DNA of 64,000 nt from JAGTQI01 sp038868115. Its GTDB lineage: Archaea > Thermoproteota > Bathyarchaeia > Bathyarchaeales > Bathycorpusculaceae. The stretch covers positions 21,921 through 85,920 of the forward strand of contig JAWBXA010000003.1 in the NCBI GenBank assembly GCA_038868115.1, given 5' to 3'. Of the stretch, positions 44,663 through 53,365 are shown in pieces. The notes beneath the pieces were generated by a model. The model was not told the DNA's origin and searched no databases. It saw only the letters and a list, made by a program, of their open reading frames with translations. The position numbers and the translations under genes were made by a program. Numbering within the stretch: the stretch's first letter is position 1; the number at the start of each line of letters is the position of its first letter.

Positions 44663-45726
44663 TGTTTTAGGCCTCCAAGCCAAACTGTACACTTATACAA
44701 TGCGGAGTTTATAGTGACCACGTAGGTGTAGGCGTAAACATCGGCTAGGTTCATGGATTCTGCTGGGCTTATGCCAATCGCCACTGGTATCTGTGGGTAA
44801 ACAGTCCATCCTATAAAGAATTGCGTGGAATTCCATCCTGTGGCAACAAGCACTATCGGGCTTGCGTCCAAAAATTTCGGGATGTTGAATATGACAGACT
44901 GGTTTTTGCTTGTCGTTTTCTCTAAAGTTGAGGAGTAATTGAAGGTTAAGGCGTAAACGACTATGTCTAGATTATTAGGCGCAACGGTTAGCGTGTGGTT
45001 TAGTGGGGAAAGCCTCAAAAAACTGCCCTTTGACACCAGATTTTGTGAGTTGTGGGCAAAGGCGCGAACAGCGAAGGAAACAATTTTTGCGTTGTGCCTG
45101 GATTTTGCCAAAACAACAAGCAGTGCTGGTTCACTGAGGTTGTTTGGAATTGTTACATTTAAGCGGATTTCGCCGTCAGAGCTGTAAACGCCCAAGTTTT
45201 GCAGAGAGTTTTCAGCAACGGCATAAAGCCTTAACTCTGCTGGCACTTTGACGCCGCCTCTTCTAACGTTTTTAACTTCAAACTCGTAGGTTGTTTTGTT
45301 TTCGCCTTTCCCTTCATAAGTCGCGATGAGATTTACAAAGGTTTCAAATAATGGCTTTATTTCGATTCTGAAGGCTATGTCTGGAATTTTTAGGCTTGTG
45401 TATACTTGGGCATAACTTAAAGCGTGGAAGTTTTCGCCGTTCAGCCTAGAAACCTTATCCATGTCAAGCGTGTAAGAATCAGTTGCCTCCGCATATGCCA
45501 AGCCAAACTCCTCTGGAACTGTTTGGCTGTTTTTCCCCCAATCTGCTGGCTTTCCAGTGTTCAGCAGTATGTATTTGGTGATTTCCCCATATCTCGTGGG
45601 GACTTCGTTTCCAAAGGAGTCGCTTATCGGCTGGTAAAGGAGGCTGGCAGTAGCAGCCATAGCCGATAGCACGAGCAAAACCATTAGAGAACACGCGAAA
45701 AAGGTGTCGATGGATATTGCCGGCAA
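44659..45726 (-). CDS. Membrane-anchored secreted protein of the pilus operon
   Basis: 355 residues. The N-terminus MPAISIDTFFACSLMVLLVL then SAMAATASLLYQPISDSF is a hydrophobic anchor. The remainder is β-rich and outside the membrane, with VNLIATYEGKGENKTTYEFE, then a PAE-type strand run and the end SALYKCTVWLGGLKQ. No named domain. It sits between the TadC-like gene and the pseudopilin gene, overlapping the latter, so it is likely a minor pilin or tip component. Confidence 0.78.
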   Translation of the reverse strand: MPAISIDTFFACSLMVLLVLSAMAATASLLYQPISDSFGNEVPTRYGEITKYILLNTGKPADWGKNSQTVPEEFGLAYAEATDSYTLDMDKVSRLNGENFHALSYAQVYTSLKIPDIAFRIEIKPLFETFVNLIATYEGKGENKTTYEFEVKNVRRGGVKVPAELRLYAVAENSLQNLGVYSSDGEIRLNVTIPNNLSEPALLVVLAKSRHNAKIVSFAVRAFAHNSQNLVSKGSFLRLSPLNHTLTVAPNNLDIVVYALTFNYSSTLEKTTSKNQSVIFNIPKFLDASPIVLVATGWNSTQFFIGWTVYPQIPVAIGISPAESMNLADVYAYTYVVTINSALYKCTVWLGGLKQ

Positions 45727-45751
45727 CTCTTTTCACCTTTTAGATGCTTTG

Positions 45752-47251
45752 CTAAACGAGCCCAAACATTCCGCCCAACAAACTCTGCGAGAGCGCCAGC
45801 GAAATGTGCGCCGTCAAGACAAGCATGGCTGAATACTTAAAACCAGCAGCGAAAGTTCCTTCACTAACCTTGCCCACAAAGAAGCCTGAAAGCCAACACT
45901 GCACTAATATGCCCAAAGAAAAGAGGTTCATCTGCTCCTGCATAACAATAAAGGACACTGGCGTGGCACCGGGAAGCGAAAGCCTCGTCAAAGTGTAAAC
46001 CGTTAAAGCAACCATAGTCGTTGTCAAGGCTATGAGAACACTCCATATGAAAGCCAAAATAACATAAGGCCTAAGCAAGGACTTCTTGTTGATTTCCACG
46101 TCCCTCTGTTTTTCACTGTACTCCGTCAAAATTTCTAGGGCCACACTTGAACCACCGCCCATTTTAATAGTTTCGACAAGGATGAGAAAGTTCACCAAAA
46201 CAGGCCACGTTTGAAGCTTCCTCTTTATGCTTGCAAATATCTTTCTTAGGGGTACGCCCCAATCTATTTGGCTTCTTATAAGTTTTAAGACTTCGGAGAA
46301 TTTTCCATAGCCTGGGCGTTTTGTAGCGTGAACTATGCTTTTCTCCGGTGAAAGTCCTGTTTTTCTGGCTTCTGTGACATCTCTTAGGAAGCTTGGCATG
46401 GCATTTTCAGCAGCATTGTTTATTCTGGCAATCTCCATGTAGATTATTGCCGGAGGAATCGAAACCGTCAGCAGGCAGACGGTCAAGACAAGGGGCAGAA
46501 TTTGCGGGTTTTTGAGGAATTGAATATGGGGAAACATGAAGATGGACGTTATGAAGATGCTGGCGGCGACTGTGGCGATGGCTGCAACTTTGTATGGAGT
46601 CCTAAGCCCAATAAGGTTGCTTTTCCTTTCTAAGTGGGCGATTATCATGAAGACAAGCGAAATCAAAGGCGTTAAGAGAAATATTAGCAGACAGACAACA
46701 TCCGTGGATATGCTTGGGGTTCCAGTAATCCTTGTCGGCTCAAAGATTGATGTTGTTGAAAAAACTATGAAGAGTATATAGGAGCATAAGGTTACGATCA
46801 GCATGACGGCGTAGGCTTCCACAAGAGTGCCAAGCCTTTCGATTGAGCGGATGGCGGCAGCGCTTTGGACATCAAATATTGAGCGAAGCTTACTTTTCAG
46901 AAAGTTTACAACATTTCCGCCGCTTTTAATGGCTGAAACATAGCTCAATAGGAACTCACGGTAGTTTTTAGACCTCGTTTTTTCAGCCTGCCTCTGCATG
47001 GCTGTTAACGGGTCGTATCCCAAAACCTCCACTTGTCTAATGACTTCCCTCGCTTCTTTTCTAAATTGAGGAAGCTGCTCTATTGTGCTGAGTTTTTTCC
47101 AACTCTCGTATAAGGTTACCTCGCTAGCAGCTAATATTGTGAAAAGCAAGGCGGCAAAGGGAAGCTCCCGGTTTATTTCGTTTGTGTCCTCTTCTGTGAA
47201 GCGGCTTAGCATTCGGCCAAAAATTTTAGGCTTTCCGATCTGCACCTGCAA
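45752..47251 (-). CDS. tadC: TadC/FlaJ-like membrane platform protein
   Basis: 499 residues with two T2SSF-like units, each followed by membrane helices. Unit one (about 30-210) includes YDPLTAMQRQAEKTRSKNYREFL. Unit two (about 290-400) includes VTEARKTGLSPEKSIVHATK and LVETIKMGGGSSVALEILTE. It is the inner-membrane platform that works with the secretion ATPase encoded 3 bases upstream to assemble a type IV pilus-like fibre. Confidence 0.9.
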   Translation of the reverse strand: MQVQIGKPKIFGRMLSRFTEEDTNEINRELPFAALLFTILAASEVTLYESWKKLSTIEQLPQFRKEAREVIRQVEVLGYDPLTAMQRQAEKTRSKNYREFLLSYVSAIKSGGNVVNFLKSKLRSIFDVQSAAAIRSIERLGTLVEAYAVMLIVTLCSYILFIVFSTTSIFEPTRITGTPSISTDVVCLLIFLLTPLISLVFMIIAHLERKSNLIGLRTPYKVAAIATVAASIFITSIFMFPHIQFLKNPQILPLVLTVCLLTVSIPPAIIYMEIARINNAAENAMPSFLRDVTEARKTGLSPEKSIVHATKRPGYGKFSEVLKLIRSQIDWGVPLRKIFASIKRKLQTWPVLVNFLILVETIKMGGGSSVALEILTEYSEKQRDVEINKKSLLRPYVILAFIWSVLIALTTTMVALTVYTLTRLSLPGATPVSFIVMQEQMNLFSLGILVQCWLSGFFVGKVSEGTFAAGFKYSAMLVLTAHISLALSQSLLGGMFGLV

Positions 47252-47254
47252 TCT

Positions 47255-48853
47255 TTACCACTCACCTTTTCCCAGAAACTCCCTTTGGAAAAGCTCCGGA
47301 TTGTTGTAGTATTTACTCAGGACTTTGTTTACGCTTCTATAGTCGCGGATGCCGTGCTCCGCCATGTGGGCTAGAACCCGCTTACGGTATTCCAACTCGT
47401 CAATAATCCTTTCAACTGGAATGTCTAGGCTTAAAGCCATTTTTTTAAGTAAGTAGCTTTCAGCAAAATTCTCCCTAAAAGTATCTGAGGACGGGTTCCA
47501 GCTGAAAACCTCCTGATAACTATTATAGTCCTTTATCTCTGTGATGCTGATGAACTTTCGACTTGAAAGCCTCCTTCCAGACTCTAGGAAGACCGGGGTT
47601 CTGACATGCTTAACCGTGATTACACAGTTCATGAGCGGAATTATTGATGTTGGGATGTTCATGGGCGGCTGCGTAAGCCTCTTTACGGCGGTGTCAACAT
47701 CCTCAGCGTGAAGCGTACACAAGCCGCCATGACCAGTGGCTAATGCTTGGAAAAGGACGTAGGCTTCTTCTCCGCGGATTTCGCCTACGATTATTAGGTC
47801 TGGGCGGTGGCGCACTGCAGACTTGATTAGGTCGTAGAGGGTTATTTCGCCCTCGCTTTCTGCGCCGAAGCCGGATCTCGCAATCGTAGAAGTCCAGTTC
47901 TCGTGGGGTAGGTTTATTTCTGCAACTTCTTCAACGGAGATTATTTTGTAGTTGGGTTTTATGAGGCAAGCGATGGCGTTTAGGGCTGTTGTTTTTCCAG
48001 CGCCAGTAGCCCCGATAATCATAACTGACATTTTGTTCTCCATTAAAAGCCATAGGTAGGCAGCTATGCTCTCGTTTATAGTCTCGTTTTCAATCAAGTC
48101 TATTATTGTGAAGGGATCTCTGCGGAACTTTCGAATAGTAAAGGCTGTTCCATATGGCGTTGTTTCTCTACCGAATGAGACGGCTAAACGGTGTTTTTCC
48201 GGTAGTGTCACGTCCACTATTGGGAAGGCTATGCTAACGTGTTTTCCAGACTTGTGAACCATCCGCATGACAAAATCTTCAAGTTCCTGCTCGTCTCTAA
48301 AGACAATGTTTGTTTTAATGTTCTCATATTTTCTGTGCCAAAGGTATATGGGCTTGTTGACGCCGCTGCATCCAATATCCTCAACATAATCGTCATGCAT
48401 CAGCGGGTCTATTTTGCCATATCCAACGATGTCCCTTTCAAGGTAGTAGAGAATTTTTCTCACACCTATGGGAGATATCCCCTCAAGGACTTTGCGGTGT
48501 TTTGCGAGGATTTCTGGCATCTGCCGCCTAAAAGACTCTGCTAGGGTTTCCTCGCCTTCCGGAGCTTGAAGTTCAAATTCCAGGATGTTTCTAAGCCTAT
48601 GATAGCCTTCCCTTTCTTCCTTTGTTAGGGGCAGTTCGTCCAGAACATATAGGTATTCCAGTGTTTCCTCGTTTTGGATTATGGCCGCATAGGAGAAGGG
48701 AGGCTTTAACGGATAATATTCCACTTCCGCGTAGCCTTCAGGAACACTCCACTTCTGAACTTCCATGAAACCGGTTAGCTCGACTTCTTCCTTCATTAAA
48801 TCCTTAAATTCCGCCTCCGCCCCGCCTTTCTTAAGTTTCAATGTAAACTTCAA
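47255..48853 (-). CDS. tadA: Type IV pilus/secretion ATPase (TadA/VirB11 type)
   Basis: 532 residues. Walker A MIIGATGAGKTTALNAI lies near 278-292. The Asp box has ISVEEVAEINL, Walker B RPDLIIVGEIRGEEAYVLF near 352, and the His box GHGGLCTLHAEDVDTAV. The N-terminal 1-170 holds the family's leading domain, with YGKIDPLMHDDYVEDIGCSG. It powers fibre assembly with the TadC-like protein. This is the archaeal TadA-like type; no prepilin peptidase gene is present here. Confidence 0.95.
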   Translation of the reverse strand: MKFTLKLKKGGAEAEFKDLMKEEVELTGFMEVQKWSVPEGYAEVEYYPLKPPFSYAAIIQNEETLEYLYVLDELPLTKEEREGYHRLRNILEFELQAPEGEETLAESFRRQMPEILAKHRKVLEGISPIGVRKILYYLERDIVGYGKIDPLMHDDYVEDIGCSGVNKPIYLWHRKYENIKTNIVFRDEQELEDFVMRMVHKSGKHVSIAFPIVDVTLPEKHRLAVSFGRETTPYGTAFTIRKFRRDPFTIIDLIENETINESIAAYLWLLMENKMSVMIIGATGAGKTTALNAIACLIKPNYKIISVEEVAEINLPHENWTSTIARSGFGAESEGEITLYDLIKSAVRHRPDLIIVGEIRGEEAYVLFQALATGHGGLCTLHAEDVDTAVKRLTQPPMNIPTSIIPLMNCVITVKHVRTPVFLESGRRLSSRKFISITEIKDYNSYQEVFSWNPSSDTFRENFAESYLLKKMALSLDIPVERIIDELEYRKRVLAHMAEHGIRDYRSVNKVLSKYYNNPELFQREFLGKGEW

Positions 48854-48860
48854 ACCTTTT

Positions 48861-49328
48861 TCACTCTCCGTTTTGGCTTGAGCTTGAAAGCTGAACTTTT
48901 GGGATTCCAGCTTCTTGGTTCATGGAGCATTTTAGGAGAATTGCTCCATAACCACTAACGTAATGGCCATAAGCCAAAGCTGTGCTTAGAAGATAAACGC
49001 GTATTCCAGCCTTTTCTATTGGCGTGCTACCAAATCCACCTTCAGCCCAAACCCTTGAGGAGTCATTTCCAAGCACGAGCCAGTACTGCCTATTGCCTAT
49101 GGCTAATGGTGCATGAATGAATGTCTCGGCTGTTGTGTTTGCCGCCTTTGCAAGGTTTATGAGTTCTGTGGATTTGGCTGCCACCAAGTCAACTAAGTCC
49201 TTCAGTTTACCCATCTCCGATGAGAGGCGTATGGCACTAACGTAGCCCGTAAAGGAGACTAGAAGGATGCTGATTACGGCGATTATGGCGAAGAAAGTGT
49301 ATAGGTAGCCGGGGGCTATGGCTGGCAT
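48861..49328 (-). CDS. Membrane-anchored minor protein of the pilus operon
   Basis: 155 residues. MPAIAPGYLYTFFAIIAVIS then ILLVSFTGYVSAIRLSSEMG forms an N-terminal helix. A heptad-like helix follows (KLKDLVDLVAAKSTELINLA), then a β-rich end including YWLVLGNDSSRVWAEGGFG. Its ATG overlaps the end of the upstream pilin-like gene at 49328. Probably a minor pilin. No family recognised. Confidence 0.75.
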   Translation of the reverse strand: MPAIAPGYLYTFFAIIAVISILLVSFTGYVSAIRLSSEMGKLKDLVDLVAAKSTELINLAKAANTTAETFIHAPLAIGNRQYWLVLGNDSSRVWAEGGFGSTPIEKAGIRVYLLSTALAYGHYVSGYGAILLKCSMNQEAGIPKVQLSSSSQNGE

Positions 49329-50155
49329 TAGATGTTAACCCTCCTAACTTGTATGCGGCATACGACAACTTCTAGGCTGACAACAGCGCCTTCGCTAGTG
49401 CTTTCTATCGGGAGCCAAATAGTTGTTTTAGTGCCTTCTGAGAGGGCTTCAAGGGCAAGAGAGGATACTGAACTGTTGAACATAATTTCAACAGTTGAGC
49501 TCTCAATGTTCAACATTGAAACTTTTAAGTGAAAGCTTCCATAAAGCGTAAGCATTTGGGATGAGGCTAGGCTAGTTATGTAAACACGTATAATGTTGAG
49601 CGGTTTTCCATTGCTTGTGCCGATAGTCAAAATAGTCGCCATCGGTCTATAGCATAAGACGAGCTGTTGCGCACTTTCACCTCTTTCAAAGTAAAGCTGT
49701 GTAATTGTGAAGGCACTATGATCTATTATTGCTCGGCTGTCACCCCTAACATATGCGCCTTCTTGGCTTTTAGCCAAATCATCAAGCATGTAAAAGGCTT
49801 TGCCCAGAGAATCATTAAACACCACCTGGGAAAACGTCTGCCCATCAGTCAGGTTTATGATTAGGCTTTTGGCTTTTGGGTGCATTTGAAAAACTCCTCC
49901 ACAATCCTTCATGTAGACAGTTTTAGAGCTTCCGGAAGACCAAGCTACAGAACGCACAACATCATCCAAAGTCTGCATGTTCTGCTTTGCAACTAAAACT
50001 CTTAACTGGGCGCCTTTTACGCTTATGCGGGTTACTGCAAAGGCGTAGGCGGCAGATATTATGACAATTAGCGAGGCAAAGAGTATAAGATAAGTGACTG
50101 GAATAGCCAAGGCCCTCCTCGAACATGCAAGCCCTCTAAAGCCCTTTACACACAA
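49328..50155 (-). CDS. Pilin-like protein, first gene of the pilus assembly operon
   Basis: 275 residues. Basic SRRALAIPVTYLILFASLIV then IISAAYAFAVTRIS is a class III pilin-type signal and helix. The rest is β-rich, with DGQTFSQVVFNDSLGKAFYM and YVRGDSRAIIDHSAFTITQL. It is first in a run of seven tightly spaced genes (pilins, ATPase, platform). A TATA-like box (50208-50215) and the palindrome at 50226-50250 lie upstream. Confidence 0.78.
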   Translation of the reverse strand: MCVKGFRGLACSRRALAIPVTYLILFASLIVIISAAYAFAVTRISVKGAQLRVLVAKQNMQTLDDVVRSVAWSSGSSKTVYMKDCGGVFQMHPKAKSLIINLTDGQTFSQVVFNDSLGKAFYMLDDLAKSQEGAYVRGDSRAIIDHSAFTITQLYFERGESAQQLVLCYRPMATILTIGTSNGKPLNIIRVYITSLASSQMLTLYGSFHLKVSMLNIESSTVEIMFNSSVSSLALEALSEGTKTTIWLPIESTSEGAVVSLEVVVCRIQVRRVNI

Positions 50156-50207
50156 CCTTTAACAGTCTCCTCTCTGTAGACCGGCAGCCAAAAACCTTTG
50201 AGGGCTG

Positions 50208-50250
50208 TTATAAAATAAGATAATATGTGTGTAGAACAAAACTACACATA
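50208..50250 (-). promoter_or_regulatory. Promoter and palindromic operator of the pilus assembly operon
   Basis: Minus-strand TATA-like TTTTATAA (50208-50215) lies about 53 bases before the ATG at 50155. Ten bases upstream is the palindrome TGTGTGTAG, 7-base spacer, CTACACATA (50226-50250). A near-identical site precedes the pilin gene at 50925-50949. Confidence 0.65.
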
Positions 50251-50325
50251 AGTTATTGAAAATTGGGCTTTGAAGGTTTTATTCAAATAAAATTGGGGGG
50301 AGATAAAAGAAAGGGGGTGTGGTGT

Positions 50326-50874
50326 CTAGCTTGCTGCCTCTACGTTGGTTTCTTTGTAATACTGGGCGTTTGATGTAAAGACTGTTACGCCGATAGTCAC
50401 ACCGATGTCGTTTACGGATATATGATCTGGATTAACGATATAAACTATCATTGTGACGCCGGACTTCAAGAGCAAATCACTTTCGGCTTGAGTAAGTGAA
50501 TATCCATTCCACTCGGCGCCGTTGAGCGTGCCATCATCATTTGGCTCAATGTAGTCTAAATCGACGCTTATTGTATCGGTTGTTTTATTATAATAGACGT
50601 TTTCCCATGGGACCTCTTGGCCCCTGACCGTAATTTTATCTATGACCACGTCTCGTCCGCCAGTATTAACTATTAAGAATGCAGCTTCGGAGAAGCTTGT
50701 GCCGTTGTGCCATATGTGTAACTTTGTTACTAACAGGCTTTCTTCCTGCACCCTTGTTGTCGTTACGTTTATGGCGTAGAACGTCACCACAGTCGCCAGA
50801 AGCACCGAAACCACTAGAATAATCAATGTGGTCACTACTGTGCTCAATGCCCTTTTATTCTTTAACATCTTCAT
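50326..50874 (-). CDS. Major-type archaeal pilin (archaellin/pilin-like)
   Basis: 182 residues from ATG 50874; ATG 50868 is an alternative. KMLKNKRALSTVVTTLIILV is a class III signal: a basic run, then cleavage before the hydrophobic helix that goes on to VSVLLATVVTFYAI. The rest is a β-domain with VNTGGRDVVIDKITVRGQEV and ITIG-like end DIGVTIGVTVFTSNAQYYKE, as in archaellins. It has its own promoter with the shared palindrome, apart from the assembly operon, as expected for an abundant subunit. Confidence 0.85.
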   Translation of the reverse strand: MKMLKNKRALSTVVTTLIILVVSVLLATVVTFYAINVTTTRVQEESLLVTKLHIWHNGTSFSEAAFLIVNTGGRDVVIDKITVRGQEVPWENVYYNKTTDTISVDLDYIEPNDDGTLNGAEWNGYSLTQAESDLLLKSGVTMIVYIVNPDHISVNDIGVTIGVTVFTSNAQYYKETNVEAAS

Positions 50875-50907
50875 TTTCCTTTCGCTCCGTAGCAAAAATT
50901 CAGCCTT

Positions 50908-50949
50908 GTTTAAATATGATGGTTTGTGCGTAGAACAGAGCTACACATA
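50908..50949 (-). promoter_or_regulatory. Promoter and palindromic operator of the pilin gene
   Basis: Minus-strand TATA-like ATATTTAAAC (50908-50917) lies about 34 bases before the ATG. Seven bases upstream is the palindrome TGTGCGTAG, spacer AACAGAG, CTACACATA (50925-50949). It matches the site at 50226-50250 at 22 of 25 positions, including an identical right arm. Confidence 0.65.
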
Positions 50950-51058
50950 ATAGTACAACAGTTCAACAAAACAGCCTTTAAAAAGTTTAAACATGTCTAA
51001 ACAAAATATACGAAATCTTTATTTAAAAACAAAGCTTTAGCCACCATAGGCGATAAAC

Positions 51059-51814
51059 TTGAAGTCTTTAGAGATTGCTGAGAGTGCTGTTTGTGGAGCA
51101 TTATATGCCGTGACGGGCTACATAATCTACCTGTTCCTTCCAATAGTAACTCCAGGCATAGGCATAGTAAGATTTTGGCCGAACGTTGTTGTGCCAGCGG
51201 TTTTCGCCGTACTTTTCGGTCCACTTGTCGGGGGACTAGGTGCAGCTATAGGCATATTCATAAGCGACATGCTAATCCACGGAGACCCCTTACTAAGCTT
51301 AAGCGCCGGAGTCACAGCCAACTTTTTAGGTTTCTATCTACTGGGCTATATAAGTAGAAAAAACATAGACTGGACAAAGCTTATTGCCGTTTCGGGTGTT
51401 GTGTGCCTAATAATTTCCTTCAGCTCGCTCACAACTGTTTCATATATCGATTTACCACAGACATTTGTCAACGCTTTAAATCTGTTCACCGCGATAATGA
51501 CCGCGTCTTTTATAATCGCTATAGCTATCGGATATTTTTGGCCTAATTGGCGAAACTACGAGTTAGGTTCAATAGTTGGCCTTGTTGTTGGAAGTACGAT
51601 TATAGGCTTAGTTGTTTGGGCATATAGCCAAATATTTTTCCTCCCAGCGGCTGTTGGCGGGGGGTTCCAGCTACCATTTTATGCCGCTGTTATTTGGCTC
51701 ACATGGACGTTTGCCACAGAGATTCCATTCCTGATACTGCTTGGGCCTCCATTAATAGAGGCTTGCCAACGTGCCTTCCCTTCATTAACCCCGCCAAAAA
51801 CGGAGAGTAGGTAG
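51059..51814 (+). CDS. ECF-type transporter S component-like membrane protein
   Basis: 251 residues, TTG start at 51059, about six to eight helices. VRFWPNVVVPAVFAVLFGPL and GGLGAAIGIFISDMLIHGDP form the S-component signature, with the AxxxA-type faces in helix one (ESAVCGALYAVTGYIIYLFL). Such proteins bind a vitamin or cofactor precursor and use a shared energy module. Two bases after its stop is pantoate kinase, so a CoA-pathway precursor is a plausible substrate. That is inference from position only. Confidence 0.85.
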   Translation: MKSLEIAESAVCGALYAVTGYIIYLFLPIVTPGIGIVRFWPNVVVPAVFAVLFGPLVGGLGAAIGIFISDMLIHGDPLLSLSAGVTANFLGFYLLGYISRKNIDWTKLIAVSGVVCLIISFSSLTTVSYIDLPQTFVNALNLFTAIMTASFIIAIAIGYFWPNWRNYELGSIVGLVVGSTIIGLVVWAYSQIFFLPAAVGGGFQLPFYAAVIWLTWTFATEIPFLILLGPPLIEACQRAFPSLTPPKTESR

Positions 51815-51816
51815 AA

Positions 51817-52848
51817 TTGAAGACAGCGAAAGCCTTCAGCCCAGCTGGAATTTCGAGCTTTTTTGAGATATGTGACACAATACCTGACGGAAGCCCAACA
51901 AAAGACCTTGAAAAGGTTGGCGCTAGAGGCGGAGGCTTCGGAATCAAGAAGGGTGTCACAACAGAGGTGCACGTTTCAGAAACCACGCAAAACAATGTGA
52001 AAATTTTCATTAATGGTCGGTACGCTTCAGAAGCCGAAACCACACGGACCGTTGTTAAGATGTTTCTTGAAAGGGCTGATGGCTGTTATGATGTCAAGGT
52101 TAGCCATTGGGTTGATGTTCCCATAGGAGCCGGCTTTGGCACAAGTGCTGGCGGAGCTATAACCGCTGCCTTGGCTTTATCTAAGGCTTTAGGCTTGAGA
52201 CTTACCCTTAATCAGCTTGGCAAAATAGCCCACATAGCAGAAATAAAATGCAAAACGGGACTTGGTACCGTTGCGCCACTGACGCTTGGCGGAGGCTGTG
52301 TGATAACCGTCGAGCCCGGCGCGCCTGGAACAGCCATAATTGATCGCATCCCAATATCTGAGGACTATGTGATTGTTGCTGGAGTTTTCGGTCCGATGCT
52401 GACTAGGGAAATTTTGTCCTCGCCTGAAAAACGCTTAGTCGTTAACAANNNNNNNNNNNNNNNNNNNNNNNNNNNNNNNNNNNNNNNNNNNNNNNNNNNN
52501 NNNNNNNNNNNNNNNNNNNNNNNNNNNNNNNNNNNNNNNNNNNNNNNTTGGGGTAGGATTACCCTTAAAAAGATTTTGGCTGAGCCATCCCTTGAAAATT
52601 TTTTGGCTTGTTGTCGTGATTTCGCTGAAAAAACGGGCTTTGTTACCGAGCGAGTTCGCAAGTTGTTTAAGGCTGCAGATGAGGCTGGCGCTATTGGTGC
52701 TGCTCAAAACATGGTTGGAGAAGCAGTCCACGCACTGGCAACATCAGAAAACGCCGAAAAAGTTGCTCAAGCTTTTAAACGTGTTCTACCAGAAGAGAGG
52801 GTTATCGTAGCAAATGTTGAGCTTTATGGGGCAAGGTTGCTGGGATAA
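51817..52848 (+). CDS. Pantoate kinase (GHMP family)
   Basis: About 343 codons including the 99-base N run, which keeps the frame. Start TTG 51817. AFSPAGISSFFEICDTIPDG and ARGGGFGIKKGV open it, then the ATP loop PIGAGFGTSAGGAITAAL (GHMP motif), then KTGLGTVAPLTLGGGCVIT. This archaeal kinase makes 4-phosphopantoate in CoA synthesis. The next gene is phosphopantetheine adenylyltransferase. Residues near 212-244 are unknown because of the gap. Confidence 0.93.
   Translation: MKTAKAFSPAGISSFFEICDTIPDGSPTKDLEKVGARGGGFGIKKGVTTEVHVSETTQNNVKIFINGRYASEAETTRTVVKMFLERADGCYDVKVSHWVDVPIGAGFGTSAGGAITAALALSKALGLRLTLNQLGKIAHIAEIKCKTGLGTVAPLTLGGGCVITVEPGAPGTAIIDRIPISEDYVIVAGVFGPMLTREILSSPEKRLVVNXXXXXXXXXXXXXXXXXXXXXXXXXXXXXXXXXXWGRITLKKILAEPSLENFLACCRDFAEKTGFVTERVRKLFKAADEAGAIGAAQNMVGEAVHALATSENAEKVAQAFKRVLPEERVIVANVELYGARLLG
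52449..52547. other. Assembly gap (99 N) inside the pantoate kinase gene
   Basis: Both flanks are in one frame. Unlike the gap at 43846, the flanks (ending CGTTAACAA and starting TTGGGGTAGG) share no visible duplication, so real sequence is probably missing. Confidence 0.95.
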
Positions 52849-53365
52849 CAGAATTTACAACAAAAAATTTAAAGTTGTGGCTGTTGGCGGAACCTTCGAC
52901 GAACTTCATAAGGGACATAAAACGCTATTGTTGAAGGCTTTTGAGATTGGTGAACAGGTCTTGATAGGCCTATGCACAGATGAGTTTGTAGCCAAAATGA
53001 ATAAACCCCATATCGTAGCTTCCTACAAGGAACGCCTAAAAGAGTTGAAGGTTTTTCTGCAAGAGTATGGCTTAATGGAAAGGGCGAAAATAATCCCGCT
53101 AAACGATGTTTACGGCGTTACGCTGCAGAGAGGTTGTTTAGAAGCTCTAATAGTTAGCCGTGAAACAGAGCCAACAGCCAAGAAAATAAACGAGGAGAGA
53201 GCCAAACTTGGACTTGAGCCCCTAAACATAATTGTCATAGAAATGGTTCCCTCAGAGAATCATGCGCCAATATCCACGACAAGAATCCGAAGGGGAGAAA
53301 TAGATAGAGAAGGACGCTTGATAAAAAGGTCAGCACAATCCAAGGGCAAAAGCGTTCGGGAGTAA
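52826..53365 (+). CDS. coaD: Phosphopantetheine adenylyltransferase (archaeal CoaD)
   Basis: 179 residues from ATG 52826; ATG 52814 is also in frame, and both overlap the kinase end (52848). KVVAVGGTFDELHKGHKTLL has the HxGH motif (HKGH). Further along are YKERLKELKVFLQEYG, LIVSRETEPTAKKIN and APISTTRIRRGEID (ISST/R motif). It adenylates phosphopantetheine to dephospho-CoA. Fits the preceding pantoate kinase as a CoA operon. Confidence 0.93.
   Translation: MGQGCWDNRIYNKKFKVVAVGGTFDELHKGHKTLLLKAFEIGEQVLIGLCTDEFVAKMNKPHIVASYKERLKELKVFLQEYGLMERAKIIPLNDVYGVTLQRGCLEALIVSRETEPTAKKINEERAKLGLEPLNIIVIEMVPSENHAPISTTRIRRGEIDREGRLIKRSAQSKGKSVRE

Noticed and set aside
52449..52547. Second N run as a false gap like the one at 43846
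   Set aside because: Its flanks share no duplicated sequence, and a GHMP kinase would be expected to have residues there. The gap is probably real.
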